Assembly (NCBI RefSeq): GCF_000718635.1
Contig: NZ_JOBF01000006.1
Location: forward strand, 1-64,000
Source: Streptomyces varsoviensis
Lineage (GTDB): Bacteria; Actinomycetota; Actinomycetes; Streptomycetales; Streptomycetaceae
Reading direction: 5' to 3'
DNA: 64,000 bases
Part shown: in pieces, positions 35,394-44,401 of the stretch
How positions within the stretch are numbered: the stretch's first letter is position 1
Layout of the letters: each line of letters begins with the position of its first letter
Notes under the pieces: generated by a model
The model's database searches: none
Told to the model about the DNA's origin: nothing
Seen by the model: the letters and a program-made list of their open reading frames with translations, nothing else
Made by a program: the position numbers and the translations under genes

Positions 35394-36632
35394 CTACGAG
35401 GGCCGGCGGCGGGAGCGGCCGGCGGCGCGAGGGGAAGGAACGGCGGCAGCCGCGCCCGCCCGGCGAACGGCGCCGACCGCGGCGAAGACCAGCGCGGCCA
35501 GCACCTCGAACCCGGCGGCCGTCACGAGCGCGCCCGGCAGGGACCGGGCGGCGAGCGGCCCGGCGAGCCCGGCGCCGACCGCGAACGCGGTGATCTTCAG
35601 GCTGGCGCCCGTGGTGAAGATCTGGCCGCGAAGCCCCTCGGGCGCCTCCCGGTGCCGTACCGCGAAGAGGGCGGTGAGCTGCGGCCCCTCGCCGATGCCC
35701 GCGAGCACCATGGCGGCGACGACGAACGGCGCGGTCCGGACCGTCGCCGCCAGCGACAGCGCGCCGGCGAGGACGAGCGGGCTGCACCACAGGACGGTGT
35801 CCGGGCTCAGCAGCCGGGGAAAACGGGAGAGCGTCGCGTTCGCCGCGAGGGCGGAGGCGGCGACGACGGAGAGCAGCAGCGCGCCCCGCCCGGCGCCGCC
35901 GAGCGCCTGCGCCCCGAGCAGCGGACAGCACGCCACGAGCATGCCCTCACCGACACAGGAGACCACGGAGGCCGAGGTCGCCCGGGCCAGGGGCCGCGTC
36001 CGTACGACGGCCCGGAAGCCCGCCGCGAGGCCCGCGAGCACCGAGGCCGCCGACGTGGCGGGCGCGGGACGGCGCACCGGCGGCAGGGTCCACGCCGAGG
36101 GCAGGGCGAGGACGATGAACGCGATGGCGGCCGCCGCCCCGGCGGGGGCCCCGGCCACCCCGGCGAGGAGGCCGGCCAGGGCAGGCCCGGCCAGGCTCGC
36201 GACGTTGAACGTCATCGCGTCGAAGGCCGTCACCCGCGGCAGCGCCTCGGGCGCCGCGACGCGCGGCAACTGCGAGGTCCAGCCGCCGGCCAGGGCCGGC
36301 CCCAGCAGCCCCGTGAGCACCGCCAGCGCCACGGAGCAGGCGAAGGGGGCGCGGCCGAGGCTGACGAGGACGGCGGCCAGCCCGGCGGCGTAGCCCGCGA
36401 GCGCTCCGGCCAGCAGCCGGCCGGGGCGCGCGGACCGGTCGAGGAGCACCCCGAAGAGCGGGCCGCCGACCGCGGCCGAGACCGTCAGGGCCGCCAGCAG
36501 AGCGGACCCGGAAGCCGCCGATCCGGTCACCGCGAGCCCGGCCAGCAGCAGGGCGGGCCCCGACATCTCGTCGCCGGTACGGGCGGTCGCCGCGCCGAGC
36601 ACGTACGAGACGGTCGCGTAACGCTTTCTCAT
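35394..36632 (-). CDS. MFS transporter (12-TM type)
   Basis: The 412-residue membrane protein has an Ala/Leu/Gly-rich pattern of about twelve helices. The loop 2-3 motif is degenerate (GPLFGVLLDRSARPG) and the central loop carries PPVRRPAPATSAAS. It resembles drug or metabolite exporters with a Bcr/EntS-like layout; the substrate is unknown. ATG at 36632 directly follows a perfect palindrome. Longer in-frame starts would place that palindrome inside the gene. It is divergent from a CGNR zinc-finger gene, its likely regulator. Confidence 0.9.
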   Translation of the reverse strand: MRKRYATVSYVLGAATARTGDEMSGPALLLAGLAVTGSAASGSALLAALTVSAAVGGPLFGVLLDRSARPGRLLAGALAGYAAGLAAVLVSLGRAPFACSVALAVLTGLLGPALAGGWTSQLPRVAAPEALPRVTAFDAMTFNVASLAGPALAGLLAGVAGAPAGAAAAIAFIVLALPSAWTLPPVRRPAPATSAASVLAGLAAGFRAVVRTRPLARATSASVVSCVGEGMLVACCPLLGAQALGGAGRGALLLSVVAASALAANATLSRFPRLLSPDTVLWCSPLVLAGALSLAATVRTAPFVVAAMVLAGIGEGPQLTALFAVRHREAPEGLRGQIFTTGASLKITAFAVGAGLAGPLAARSLPGALVTAAGFEVLAALVFAAVGAVRRAGAAAAVPSPRAAGRSRRRPS

Positions 36633-36640
36633 GCGCGGAA

Positions 36641-36656
36641 CGTTACGTACGTAACG
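36641..36656. promoter_or_regulatory. 16-bp perfect palindrome, operator for MFS/CGNR pair
   Basis: CGTTACGTACGTAACG is perfectly self-complementary and lies eight bases before the MFS start. A related half site GCGTTACAACGAGCGTTTC lies at about 36672-36690, nearer the CGNR gene. These are natural binding sites for the divergent regulator. Confidence 0.7.
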
Positions 36657-36720
36657 CAAATGTTGACCAGGAGCGTTACAACGAGCGTTTCAGCGATCGT
36701 CGCAGCGGTACATTCGCCTG

Positions 36721-37383
36721 ATGCTGACGTCGAACAGCGCGTGGTCCGCCCGGCTCTCGGTCCAGAACACCGCCCGGCGGACCGCGGCCCTCATCAACGC
36801 CCTGTCCGCCCCCGAAGCCCAGGCCGGAGCCCGGACCGCCGAAGCCCCTGCCGCCACGGAAGCCACAGAGGCCGCGGAGGCCACGAGCAGCCCGTACGCC
36901 ACGAGCACCACGGCAGGCGCCACAGCCGACGCACTCGCCGTGGCCGACGTACTGCGCGCGTACGGCGAGCCCGACCCCCTGGCGATCTCCGCCGAGGACA
37001 TCGCGGAGATGCGGGAGGCGGCCGACGCGCTGCGGGAGGTGTTCGCCGCCGGGAGCGCGGGGGCCGCCGCGGCCGTACTGAACGCCCTCCTCCAGCGCAC
37101 CACCGGCACCCTCCGCCTCACTTCGCACAGCGACGGCTCGCCCTGGCACCCCCACCTGGACAGCCACGACGACGCGCCCTGGGGCGAATGGCTCCTCGCC
37201 TCGTCCTGTCTGGCCCTGACCGTTCTCGTCTGGGACCGCCAGTGCCCGCCGGGCGGCGTCTGCGCGTCGCCGAGCTGCCGCGCCGTCTTCGTCACGCTCA
37301 ACAGCGGCCCCGCCCGTCGCTACTGTTCGCGGCGGTGCGCGACCCGCGAACGCGTGGCGGCCCACCGCCGGGCGCGAGGCTGA
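36721..37383 (+). CDS. CGNR zinc-finger regulator
   Basis: The 220-residue product has the two-part layout of the CGNR family: an N-terminal ABATE-like stress-sensing part (NTARRTAALINALS... about residues 16-150) and a C-terminal zinc knuckle at about 181-215 (CASPSCRAVFV, RRYCSRRCATRERVAAHRR) that binds DNA. An Ala/Thr/Glu-rich minisatellite (EATEAAEATSS) is inserted near residues 40-65. The ATG at 36721 is used. It faces an MFS exporter across 88 bases containing a 16-bp palindrome. Confidence 0.88.
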   Translation: MLTSNSAWSARLSVQNTARRTAALINALSAPEAQAGARTAEAPAATEATEAAEATSSPYATSTTAGATADALAVADVLRAYGEPDPLAISAEDIAEMREAADALREVFAAGSAGAAAAVLNALLQRTTGTLRLTSHSDGSPWHPHLDSHDDAPWGEWLLASSCLALTVLVWDRQCPPGGVCASPSCRAVFVTLNSGPARRYCSRRCATRERVAAHRRARG

Positions 37384-37403
37384 GCCCCTCGGCACACACA
37401 TAG

Positions 37404-37449
37404 CCGCACCCGTCCCCCGACCCAGGGGGCGGGCGGGGAACGGGTGCGG
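37404..37449. terminator. Hairpin between convergent CGNR and MFS genes
   Basis: Arms CCGCACCCGT (37404-37413) and ACGGGTGCGG (37440-37449) enclose a GC-rich 26-base loop that can itself pair (CCCCC/GGGGG). It suits both genes. Confidence 0.75.
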
Positions 37450-37493
37450 CGGTTTATGGGGGCGACCCGCGGCGCGGGTAGGGCCCGGCGGCG

Positions 37494-39122
37494 TCAGGCG
37501 CCGCTGACCGCGGCCTTCTCGGCCGAGGTGGCCTCGGCGGCCGAGCCGGTGTCCGGCGTCGAGCCCTCCGACTTCGGCTCCGAGCCGCGGAGCGGGATCT
37601 CCTTTATGAACCAGGCGCAGATGAAGCCGATGATGCTGATCCCCGCGCCCCACAGGAACACGTGGTGCGTGCCGCTGGAGACGGCGTGCATGTACGCGTC
37701 CTTGACCATGGCCGGCAGCTTGGCGAGGCTCTTCGGGTCCATCTGCGCCCCGCCGGAGACCACCGAGCCGCCCTTGTCGCCGAGGCGGGCGGTCATCGTG
37801 TCCGTCACCTGGTTGGTGAAGATCGCGCCGAAGATCGCGACGCCGAAGGAGCCGCCGATCGTACGGAAGAGGGTGGCCGAGGACGAGCCGACGCCCATGT
37901 CCTTCATCTCGACGCTGTTCTGCGCGATGAGCATGGTCATCTGCATCAGGAAGCCCATGCCGGCGCCGAGCACCGCCATGTAGACGCCCGAGGTGAAGCG
38001 CGAGGTGCCGGTGTCCATCTGGGCCAGCAGGAACAGGCCGACGGTGATGAGCGCGCCGCCCATGACGGGGAACATCTTGTACTTGCCGGTGTTCGTGGTG
38101 ACGCGGCCCGCGATCAGCGAGACGGCCATCATCGCCAGCAGCATCGGCAGCAGCAGCAGGCCGGAGTTGGTGGCCGAGGCGCCCTGGACGGTCTGCTGGT
38201 AGAGCGGCAGGAAGGTGGTGGATCCGAACATCACGAAGCCGACCAGGAAGCCGATCACGGTGACGAGCGAGAAGTTGCGGTTGCGGAAGATGTGCAGCGG
38301 CAGTATCGGCGCGCTGACCTTGCGCTCCACGAAGACGAACGCGACGAGGGAGACGACGCCGAGCGCGCCCAGCCCGATGATGCGGCCGGAGCCCCACGCG
38401 TACTCCGTGCCGCCCCAGGTGGTGATCAGCACGAGTGAGACGATGCCGATGGTCAGCAGCGCCGCGCCCACGTAGTCGATACGGCCCTCGGCCCGCTTCT
38501 TCGGCAGGTGCAGTACGGCCGTGACCATGGCCAGGGCGATCGCGCCGAGCGGCAGGTTGATGTAGAAGGACCAGCGCCAGCCGAGGTGGTCGGTGAGGGT
38601 GCCGCCGACCAGCGGACCGCCGATCATGGCGACGGCCATCACGCCGGCCATCATGCCCTGGTACTTGCCGCGCTCACGGGGCGGGATCAGGTCGCCGATG
38701 ATCGCCATCACGCCGACCATCAGACCGCCGGCGCCCAGGCCCTGGACGGCGCGGAAGGCGATGAGCTGGTCCATCGACTGCGACATGCCCGACAGCGCCG
38801 AGCCGATGAGGAATACCACGATCGAGGTGAGGAAGATGCCCTTGCGCCCGTACATGTCGCCGAGCTTTCCCCAGATCGGGGTGGACGCGGCGGTGGCGAG
38901 CGTATAGGCGGTGACCACCCAGGAGAGGTGGCTGAGGCCGCCGAGCTCTCCCACGATCGTGGGCATCGCGGTGCCCACGATCATGTTGTCCAGCATGGCC
39001 AGCAGCATGGCGATCATGAGGGCCATGAGGACGACGCGCACACTGCGCGGTTGCCGATTCTTTGCCTGACCGTCCGGCTGGTCCGCTGGTGGGGCCTCGT
39101 GTCGGGAACGGGCGCTTGACAT
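37494..39122 (-). CDS. DHA2-family MFS multidrug exporter (14-TM)
   Basis: The 542-residue proton-driven exporter has DHA2 hallmarks: helix 1 AMLDNMIVGTAMPTI, motif A GKLGDMYGRK, motif C-like region MIGGPLVGGTLTDHLGWRW and about 14 helices. A C-terminal tail (EPKSEGSTPDTGSAAEATSA) is cytoplasmic. Relatives export dyes, quaternary amines or antibiotics. ATG at 39122 follows GGGGGAG. It is divergent from a TetR gene across 153 bases with long inverted repeats, so drug-induced derepression is likely. Confidence 0.95.
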   Translation of the reverse strand: MSSARSRHEAPPADQPDGQAKNRQPRSVRVVLMALMIAMLLAMLDNMIVGTAMPTIVGELGGLSHLSWVVTAYTLATAASTPIWGKLGDMYGRKGIFLTSIVVFLIGSALSGMSQSMDQLIAFRAVQGLGAGGLMVGVMAIIGDLIPPRERGKYQGMMAGVMAVAMIGGPLVGGTLTDHLGWRWSFYINLPLGAIALAMVTAVLHLPKKRAEGRIDYVGAALLTIGIVSLVLITTWGGTEYAWGSGRIIGLGALGVVSLVAFVFVERKVSAPILPLHIFRNRNFSLVTVIGFLVGFVMFGSTTFLPLYQQTVQGASATNSGLLLLPMLLAMMAVSLIAGRVTTNTGKYKMFPVMGGALITVGLFLLAQMDTGTSRFTSGVYMAVLGAGMGFLMQMTMLIAQNSVEMKDMGVGSSSATLFRTIGGSFGVAIFGAIFTNQVTDTMTARLGDKGGSVVSGGAQMDPKSLAKLPAMVKDAYMHAVSSGTHHVFLWGAGISIIGFICAWFIKEIPLRGSEPKSEGSTPDTGSAAEATSAEKAAVSGA

Positions 39123-39163
39123 ACTTTTTGCTCCCCCTGGGGCGGCAAGAGAGCCGACCAGCA

Positions 39164-39234
39164 ACTTACTTGCCGACCGGCTAGATGGGTACACTCAGTA
39201 AGGTAGACGTCCACTAGCCGGTCGTCAAGTAAGT
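39164..39234. promoter_or_regulatory. 21-bp inverted repeat pair, TetR operators of the DHA2 exporter
   Basis: ACTTACTTGCCGACCGGCTAG (39164-39184) and CTAGCCGGTCGTCAAGTAAGT (39214-39234) are inverted copies matching at 20 of 21 positions, separated by 29 bases. Each arm contains a GCCG-AC-CGGC-like half palindrome, so two TetR dimers or pairs could bind and cover both promoters. The spacer holds CTCAGTAAGGTAGAC, relatively AT-rich. Confidence 0.78.
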
Positions 39235-39275
39235 TTCAATGGGCCCCACACCCAGACGAACGCAGGAGAGCACCC

Positions 39276-39851
39276 ATGGGCACACCGCACACGCGCCGGG
39301 GCGACACGCGCCAGCGCATCCAGGACGTCGCTCTCGGACTCTTCGTCGAGCAGGGCTACGAGAAGACGTCACTCCGCGAGATCGCCGAAGCGCTGGACGT
39401 GACGAAGGCGGCGCTCTATTACCACTTCAAGACGAAGGAAGACATCCTCGTCTCCATCTTCGAAGACCTCGGACGGCCGCTGGACGAGCTGATCTCCTGG
39501 GCCGAGAGCCAACCCCACACCCTGGAGACCGCGACGGAGCTGCTGCGCCGCTACAGCACGTCCCTCACCGACGCCGCCCCCCTCTTCCGCTTCATGCAGG
39601 AGAACCAGGCGACGGTGCGCGAGCTGAGCATCGGCGAGCACTTCAAGAAGCGCATGCACTCCATGATCGAACTGCTCCAGGACCCCACGGCCCCACTCGT
39701 GGACCAGGCCCGCTGCGTGGTCGCGCTGTTCAGCGTGCACGCCGGAATGTTCGCCCTCAACAACATCGAAGGCGACCCCGAGGAAAAGCGCAAGGCTGTC
39801 CTGGAAGTCGCCATCGATCTCGTGACCCAAGCCCACGGATCTCACACGTGA
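39276..39851 (+). CDS. TetR-family regulator of the DHA2 exporter
   Basis: The 191-residue repressor has the HTH at about 13-58 (QRIQDVALGLFVEQGYEKTS, LREIAEALDVTKAALYYHFKTKED) and a ligand-binding helical domain (LLRRYSTSLTDAAPLFRFMQ, VALFSVHAGMFAL). It begins at ATG after AGGAGAGCACCC. It is divergently paired with the exporter, and the shared inverted repeats make autorepression and control of the pump likely. Confidence 0.94.
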   Translation: MGTPHTRRGDTRQRIQDVALGLFVEQGYEKTSLREIAEALDVTKAALYYHFKTKEDILVSIFEDLGRPLDELISWAESQPHTLETATELLRRYSTSLTDAAPLFRFMQENQATVRELSIGEHFKKRMHSMIELLQDPTAPLVDQARCVVALFSVHAGMFALNNIEGDPEEKRKAVLEVAIDLVTQAHGSHT

Positions 39852-40023
39852 AATCCGGGCCGGTGAGCGGACTCGGCTACGGAGCCCACTCGACCGGGGT
39901 CACGCGAAATACCCTGGGGTCATTCACTGTATGAACTTGGCGTATAAGCCTGAGCCTATAAGCCTGAGCGGCCGACCGTGATCGCCGTGTCGGCTGAATC
40001 CGCTCAGGGCCGGCTGAATCCGC

Positions 40024-40719
40024 TCAGAGCTTGTCGCCGTGGGCGCTCATGAAGTGGAGCGGCTCCACCGCGGTGCCGTAGTTCGGCGTGGTGCGGATCT
40101 CGAAGTGCAGGTGCGGGCCGGTCGAATTACCGGTGGAACCGGAGAGGCCGATCTCCTGGCCGGTCTTCACGGACTGGCCGACGTGCACGCCGATCTTCGA
40201 AAGGTGCGCGTACTGCGAGTACGTGTTGTCGTCGTGCTTGACGACAATGGCATTGCCGTACGCGGGACCGTCGCCGCCGCCGTTCGGGCCGGCCTTCACG
40301 ACCGTACCGCCGTGCACGGACTTCACCGGCGTGCCGGTGTTGACCACGAGGTCCTGCCCGCTGTGGTTGTGCGACCAGTGGCTGCCGGCGATGCCGAACG
40401 GCTCGCCCATCTTGTAGGAGCCCACCGGCTTCACCCAGGAGGAAGCCTTCTTCGCGGCGTCCTTCTTGTGCTGCGCGGCGTCCTTCTTCTCCTGGTCGGC
40501 GGCCTTCTTCTGGTTGCTGGCCTGGGCCTTGATCGCGTGGTCGAGCGACGCCACCGAACCGAGCTCCAGCAGGCTGCCCTGCCCGGAGTCCGCGGCCAGC
40601 GCGACACCGGAACCGAGCGCGGCCGAGGCGCCGAGGCCGGCGGCCAGAACAGCGGCGCGGGTACGGAGGACGGACTTGTCGGTCTTCTTCGGACTACGGA
40701 ACGGGGTGTGCTTCGGCAT
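40024..40719 (-). CDS. Secreted M23-family peptidase
   Basis: LytM-type zinc endopeptidase, predicted to cut peptidoglycan cross-bridges. The 231-residue precursor has a basic N-terminus and hydrophobic segment (about 17-42) with an ALAAD cleavage region. A Lys/Ala-rich coiled coil follows (about 58-90, NQKKAADQEKKDAAQHKKDAAK). The catalytic domain (about 95-231) carries H-x3-D in HSGQDLVV and the HLHFEIRT motif. ATG at 40719 follows GGAGG at nine bases. I looked for a c-di-AMP riboswitch upstream, as some Streptomyces wall hydrolases have one, and did not find it. Confidence 0.95.
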   Translation of the reverse strand: MPKHTPFRSPKKTDKSVLRTRAAVLAAGLGASAALGSGVALAADSGQGSLLELGSVASLDHAIKAQASNQKKAADQEKKDAAQHKKDAAKKASSWVKPVGSYKMGEPFGIAGSHWSHNHSGQDLVVNTGTPVKSVHGGTVVKAGPNGGGDGPAYGNAIVVKHDDNTYSQYAHLSKIGVHVGQSVKTGQEIGLSGSTGNSTGPHLHFEIRTTPNYGTAVEPLHFMSAHGDKL

Positions 40720-40869
40720 ACGGAACAACCTCCAGGGGTGCCAGGAATGAATAAGCCCCGGCTGCGGACCGGAGCGCCATACCTTGGTAACCCGGCAAAG
40801 GCGTGCCGCCAAGGGGGGTATCTACTATCCTCGGCCGTACCGAACCAAAAGGAATTCCGCCTCTTCACG

Positions 40870-40921
40870 CCCCCGCGGCCAACCCCCCGAAAACCCCGCC
40901 CCGAACACCCCCGAAACCCCC
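40870..40921 (-). other. G-quadruplex-like C/G runs upstream of M23 gene
   Basis: Six runs of four to six C occur on the + strand within 52 bases (for example CCCCCC at 40883-40888 and CCCCC at 40908-40912), so the minus strand has consecutive G runs with loops of 1-8 bases. It lies about 150 bases upstream of the M23 start, within the 502-base gap between that gene and the NACHT gene; no gene was seen in the gap. Confidence 0.55.
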
Positions 40922-41049
40922 GTGGGCCACGCGCCCGGCCTCCGCTGACCTGCCCGTAAGAACGCTCGCCCAAAAGCCCCCCGAACCTCCCCGGTAAAAG
41001 CCCCGCCCGCCCCGGGCCGAAAGTCCCGAACCCAGTCAAGGCACTCCCC

Positions 41050-41062
41050 CTAAACTGTTTAG
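41050..41062. promoter_or_regulatory. 13-bp palindrome upstream of NACHT gene
   Basis: CTAAAC-T-GTTTAG lies 160 bases before the NACHT start in a locally AT-rich spot followed by TAGTAC. It may be an operator or part of the promoter. Confidence 0.4.
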
Positions 41063-41221
41063 TACCCGGGTGAAGCCCTGTGCCGCATGTCACCGGCACA
41101 TAAGATCAAACCAATTCCCCCCGGGACTTCCGCCCGTCCGTTTCGGGACCTGTGGCCCGGGGGCAGCGGTACGCTGCCGGGCAGCAGACAGCGCCACACG
41201 GCCACCCGGGGGTACGGGCGA

Positions 41222-44200
41222 GTGGATCCCGCAAGCATCGGCGCACGGCTCGCGTCCAGCGCCGTCGCGCCGCTCATCAGGAAGCTGTTCGTGTGCGACG
41301 GCCCGGGCGCCGGCCTGGTCGCCAGGCCCGTCCGCGTCTCAGCGCTGGTCTCCTTCCGGGGCGAGAAACGGACGCTGGACCGCGATGACGTGCTCAAACT
41401 CGCGTCGCACCTGGTAGACCGGGCCGTACGAGCCGCCGGACCGCACGACGCGCTGCCGCCGGATGAGCACCAGGCAGTCGTCAGCGCTCTCGGCAGCGCC
41501 CTCTACTCACTGGGCTCCCTGGACATGGACGACGTCCAGGCCGTCCGCCTCGGCCACGCGGAACTGGCCCGGCGGCTCCGCGACCGGGCGGGCTCCCCGG
41601 CCCGGTACCTCTCCACAGACGCGCGCTACCTCTACGACGGCCTCCTGGAGGCCGCCTGCCTGCACATCCTGCACTTCTTCACCCAGCGCTCCACCTTCGT
41701 GGCCCGGACCCTGGTGGAGCAGAGCGGCCTGATAGCCGGGCTGATCGCCAAGACGGACGCCCTCATCGCCCGGACCCCGCGCCCGGGGGACGAGGACGCC
41801 GGCTTCGAGCGCCGGTACCTCGCCCATATCGCGCGGAAGCACGGCAAGCTCACGATCTACGGCATCGACCTCACCAATTCGCCGGACCGGTGGCCGCTGG
41901 ACACGGCGTATCTGAGTTTGGAGGCGAGGGAGCCGGAGCGGGTGGCGCCCCTCAGCGCAGACGAGGACTGGCGGCCGGAAGAGACGGCCCGTCCGCTCAC
42001 GCCACCCGCCACCCCGCTCCCGGCCGACCAGGCGCTGACCCACCACGACCGCGTATTGCTGCGCGGCGTGGCCGGTTCCGGCAAGACCACCCTGGTCCAG
42101 TGGCTGGCCGTCTCCGCCGCCGGCGGCGAGGACCTGGCCGAACGCATGGCGTACCTACAGGACCGCATCCCGTTCGTCCTTCCACTACGCACCCTCCCCA
42201 CCCACGGCGAGCGCGCCCCCGCACCCGACCGCTTCCTCGCCGCGACCGGCTCCCCGCTCGCCGGGGCGCAGCCCCACGGCTGGGCCGACCGCGTGCTGCG
42301 CGCCGGGCGCGGGCTGCTGCTGATCGACGGCGTCGACGAGGTCCCGGACGCCGACCGGCGGCACACCCGCACCTGGCTCCGCGACCTCGTCGAGCTCTAC
42401 CCCGGCAACCGCTGGCTGATCACCTCGCGCCCCTCCGCCGTACGGGACGACTGGCTGGCCTCCGACGGCTTCACCGAACTGACGCTCGCGCCCATGGGAC
42501 GGGCCGAGGTCGCCGCCTTCGTCCGGCGCTGGCACACGGCGGCCCGCGTCGGGGTGAGCGCCGAGGAGAGCACGCGGCTCGATACGTACGAGACCCAGCT
42601 CCTCAACGCCATCGCGGCCAAACCGGACCTGGGCCGACTCGCCACCAACCCCCTCATGTGCGGCCTGATCAGCGCCCTGCACCGCGACCGGCGCGGCTTC
42701 CTGCCCAGCGGGCGCAAGGAGCTGTACGACGCGGCCCTGTCGATGCTGCTGACCCGCCGCGACCGCGAGCGCTCCATGAGCGGTCTCGCCGAGGTCGAGC
42801 TGCGCGAGGAGCCGCAGATCCAGATTCTCCAGAAACTCGCCTACTACCTCATCCGCAACGGCCGCACGGAGATGGCGCGCTCCCGCGCCGAGGCCATCAT
42901 CGCGGACGCGCTGCCCGCCGTCCGCGAGGCCGCCGCCCAATGCGACGCGGCCACCCTCCTCAAGCACTTCGTCCAGCGCAGCGGGCTGCTCCGCGAGGCG
43001 TCGTCGGAGTCGGTGGACTTCATCCACCGGACCTTCCAGGACTACCTCGGCGCGCGGGCCTTCGTGGAAGAGGGGGACTTCGGGCTACTGGCCCGCAACG
43101 CGGAGGACGATCAGTGGGAGGACGTCATCCGCATGGCGGTGGCCCACGCCAGGCCGCGCGAGCGCGCGGAACTCCTCGGCGACTTGCTGGCCCAGGGCGA
43201 CATGGCGAAGGACACTTTGGCCCAGGCCCGCAGCTACCTCCTGTCGGCGGCGTGCCTTGAGTACGCTGCCGAGCTCGACCCGGCCGTACGGGCGGAGGTC
43301 GAGCGGCGCACCGCCACCCTCATCCCGCCGAAGGACTACGACGAGGCCGTCGCCCTGGCCTCGGCGGGCCCGATCGTCCTCGACCTGCTGCCCGGCCCGA
43401 AGGGCCTCGACGAGGAGACGGCCGGCAATATCGTGTTCACCGCGCGCCATGTGGGCTCCGAACGCGCGATCCCCTTCCTGGCACGGTTCACCCGGCACGA
43501 GTCGGAAACGGTCCATGCGCAACTGATCGCCTCCTGGAACGCTTTCGAGACGGAGCGGTACGCCGAAGAGGTCATAGCCCACCTCCCGCCCGCCGGTCTG
43601 TACTTCACCGTACGGTCGGACGAACAGTTGCACGCGCTACGGAACCTCGGCACCCGCCCCATGCTGGGCGTCCACGGCGACGTCTCCCCCGAGGCGCTGA
43701 CCGCGTACGCCCACGACGCCACCCTCACTCACATCAGAATCCGCGATAACACAGCCCTCACCGACCTCTCCTTCCTCGCCGGTCAGACGGAGCTGTGCTC
43801 GATCAGGATCGAGGGGTGCGCTGAGTTGTGCGACCTCTCGGGCCTCGGAGCGCTGCCGCTGACAGCCGTGAGGCTCATCAACCTGACGCGCGGCAGCCGC
43901 ATCCGACGGCTCCCGCCGTCATCCCGCGTCCTCGACCTGACGCTCCCGGCGCAGACCGCCTGGCGACTGGAGGACCTGCCGGGCGAAGCGCCGCTGCGCT
44001 GCCTGCACCTCAGCCGCGCCACCCGGCCAACGGGCGGCCTGTGCGGCCTCGGCCGACGGTGGCCCGGCCTCACCGAACTCCAACTCGGCCCGGACAGCAG
44101 CCCGCAGACCACTTCCGACTGGACGGAACTAGGCGCGCTGCCACACTTGTCCGACCTCCGTATCGCCACGGAAGCCCTGGCCGTCCTCCCGCCCGGCCTC

Positions 44201-44401
44201 GCCTTACCCTCCGTCCGAACCCTCAGACTCGAACAGGGCCGAGTCCCACCGGGAGCCGCCGACCTGATCGCGGGCCTCTGCCCACAACTCACCGTCCTGT
44301 CCCTCCTCGGCCACGAACCCGCGCTGGGCCCCCTCAGCGGGCTGCCGCCGGGGGTCGAGGTGCAAGCCCCCGACACGGACCTCACCCCGCGGGGACGTTG
44401 A
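41222..44401 (+). CDS. NACHT-LRR STAND ATPase (bacterial NLR-like)
   Basis: The 1059-residue product is a STAND-class signalling ATPase. An N-terminal helical domain (about 1-240; ASSAVAPLIRKLF, HILHFFTQRSTFVARTLVEQ) is typical of a Streptomyces NACHT subfamily. The NACHT has Walker A GVAGSGKT (282-289), Walker B LLLIDGVDE (365-373), sensor-like TSRPSA (about 401) and NPLMCGL. Helical winged sequences follow (FIHRTFQDYLGARAFVEE, about 600). A leucine-rich-repeat-like region ends the protein (about 830-1050: LSFLAGQTELCSIRIEG, LSGLGALPLTAVRLI). Bacterial NACHT proteins are known anti-phage sensors that kill or arrest cells; here the N-terminal effector is not a known nuclease or protease. GTG at 41222 follows a GGGGGT at eight bases. 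Its 3' end overlaps the convergent ATPase gene by 20 bases. Confidence 0.9.
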   Translation: MDPASIGARLASSAVAPLIRKLFVCDGPGAGLVARPVRVSALVSFRGEKRTLDRDDVLKLASHLVDRAVRAAGPHDALPPDEHQAVVSALGSALYSLGSLDMDDVQAVRLGHAELARRLRDRAGSPARYLSTDARYLYDGLLEAACLHILHFFTQRSTFVARTLVEQSGLIAGLIAKTDALIARTPRPGDEDAGFERRYLAHIARKHGKLTIYGIDLTNSPDRWPLDTAYLSLEAREPERVAPLSADEDWRPEETARPLTPPATPLPADQALTHHDRVLLRGVAGSGKTTLVQWLAVSAAGGEDLAERMAYLQDRIPFVLPLRTLPTHGERAPAPDRFLAATGSPLAGAQPHGWADRVLRAGRGLLLIDGVDEVPDADRRHTRTWLRDLVELYPGNRWLITSRPSAVRDDWLASDGFTELTLAPMGRAEVAAFVRRWHTAARVGVSAEESTRLDTYETQLLNAIAAKPDLGRLATNPLMCGLISALHRDRRGFLPSGRKELYDAALSMLLTRRDRERSMSGLAEVELREEPQIQILQKLAYYLIRNGRTEMARSRAEAIIADALPAVREAAAQCDAATLLKHFVQRSGLLREASSESVDFIHRTFQDYLGARAFVEEGDFGLLARNAEDDQWEDVIRMAVAHARPRERAELLGDLLAQGDMAKDTLAQARSYLLSAACLEYAAELDPAVRAEVERRTATLIPPKDYDEAVALASAGPIVLDLLPGPKGLDEETAGNIVFTARHVGSERAIPFLARFTRHESETVHAQLIASWNAFETERYAEEVIAHLPPAGLYFTVRSDEQLHALRNLGTRPMLGVHGDVSPEALTAYAHDATLTHIRIRDNTALTDLSFLAGQTELCSIRIEGCAELCDLSGLGALPLTAVRLINLTRGSRIRRLPPSSRVLDLTLPAQTAWRLEDLPGEAPLRCLHLSRATRPTGGLCGLGRRWPGLTELQLGPDSSPQTTSDWTELGALPHLSDLRIATEALAVLPPGLALPSVRTLRLEQGRVPPGAADLIAGLCPQLTVLSLLGHEPALGPLSGLPPGVEVQAPDTDLTPRGR

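Noticed and set aside
40720..40860. c-di-AMP (ydaO-type) riboswitch upstream of the M23 peptidase
   Set aside because: Expected because some Streptomyces wall hydrolases have it, but the hallmark GGGGTGAATC-type and other conserved blocks are absent.
41087..41221. 45-residue N-terminal extension of the NACHT protein
   Set aside because: Composition is Pro/Gly/Arg-rich and unrelated to the family start; the GTG at 41222 has a good ribosome-binding site.
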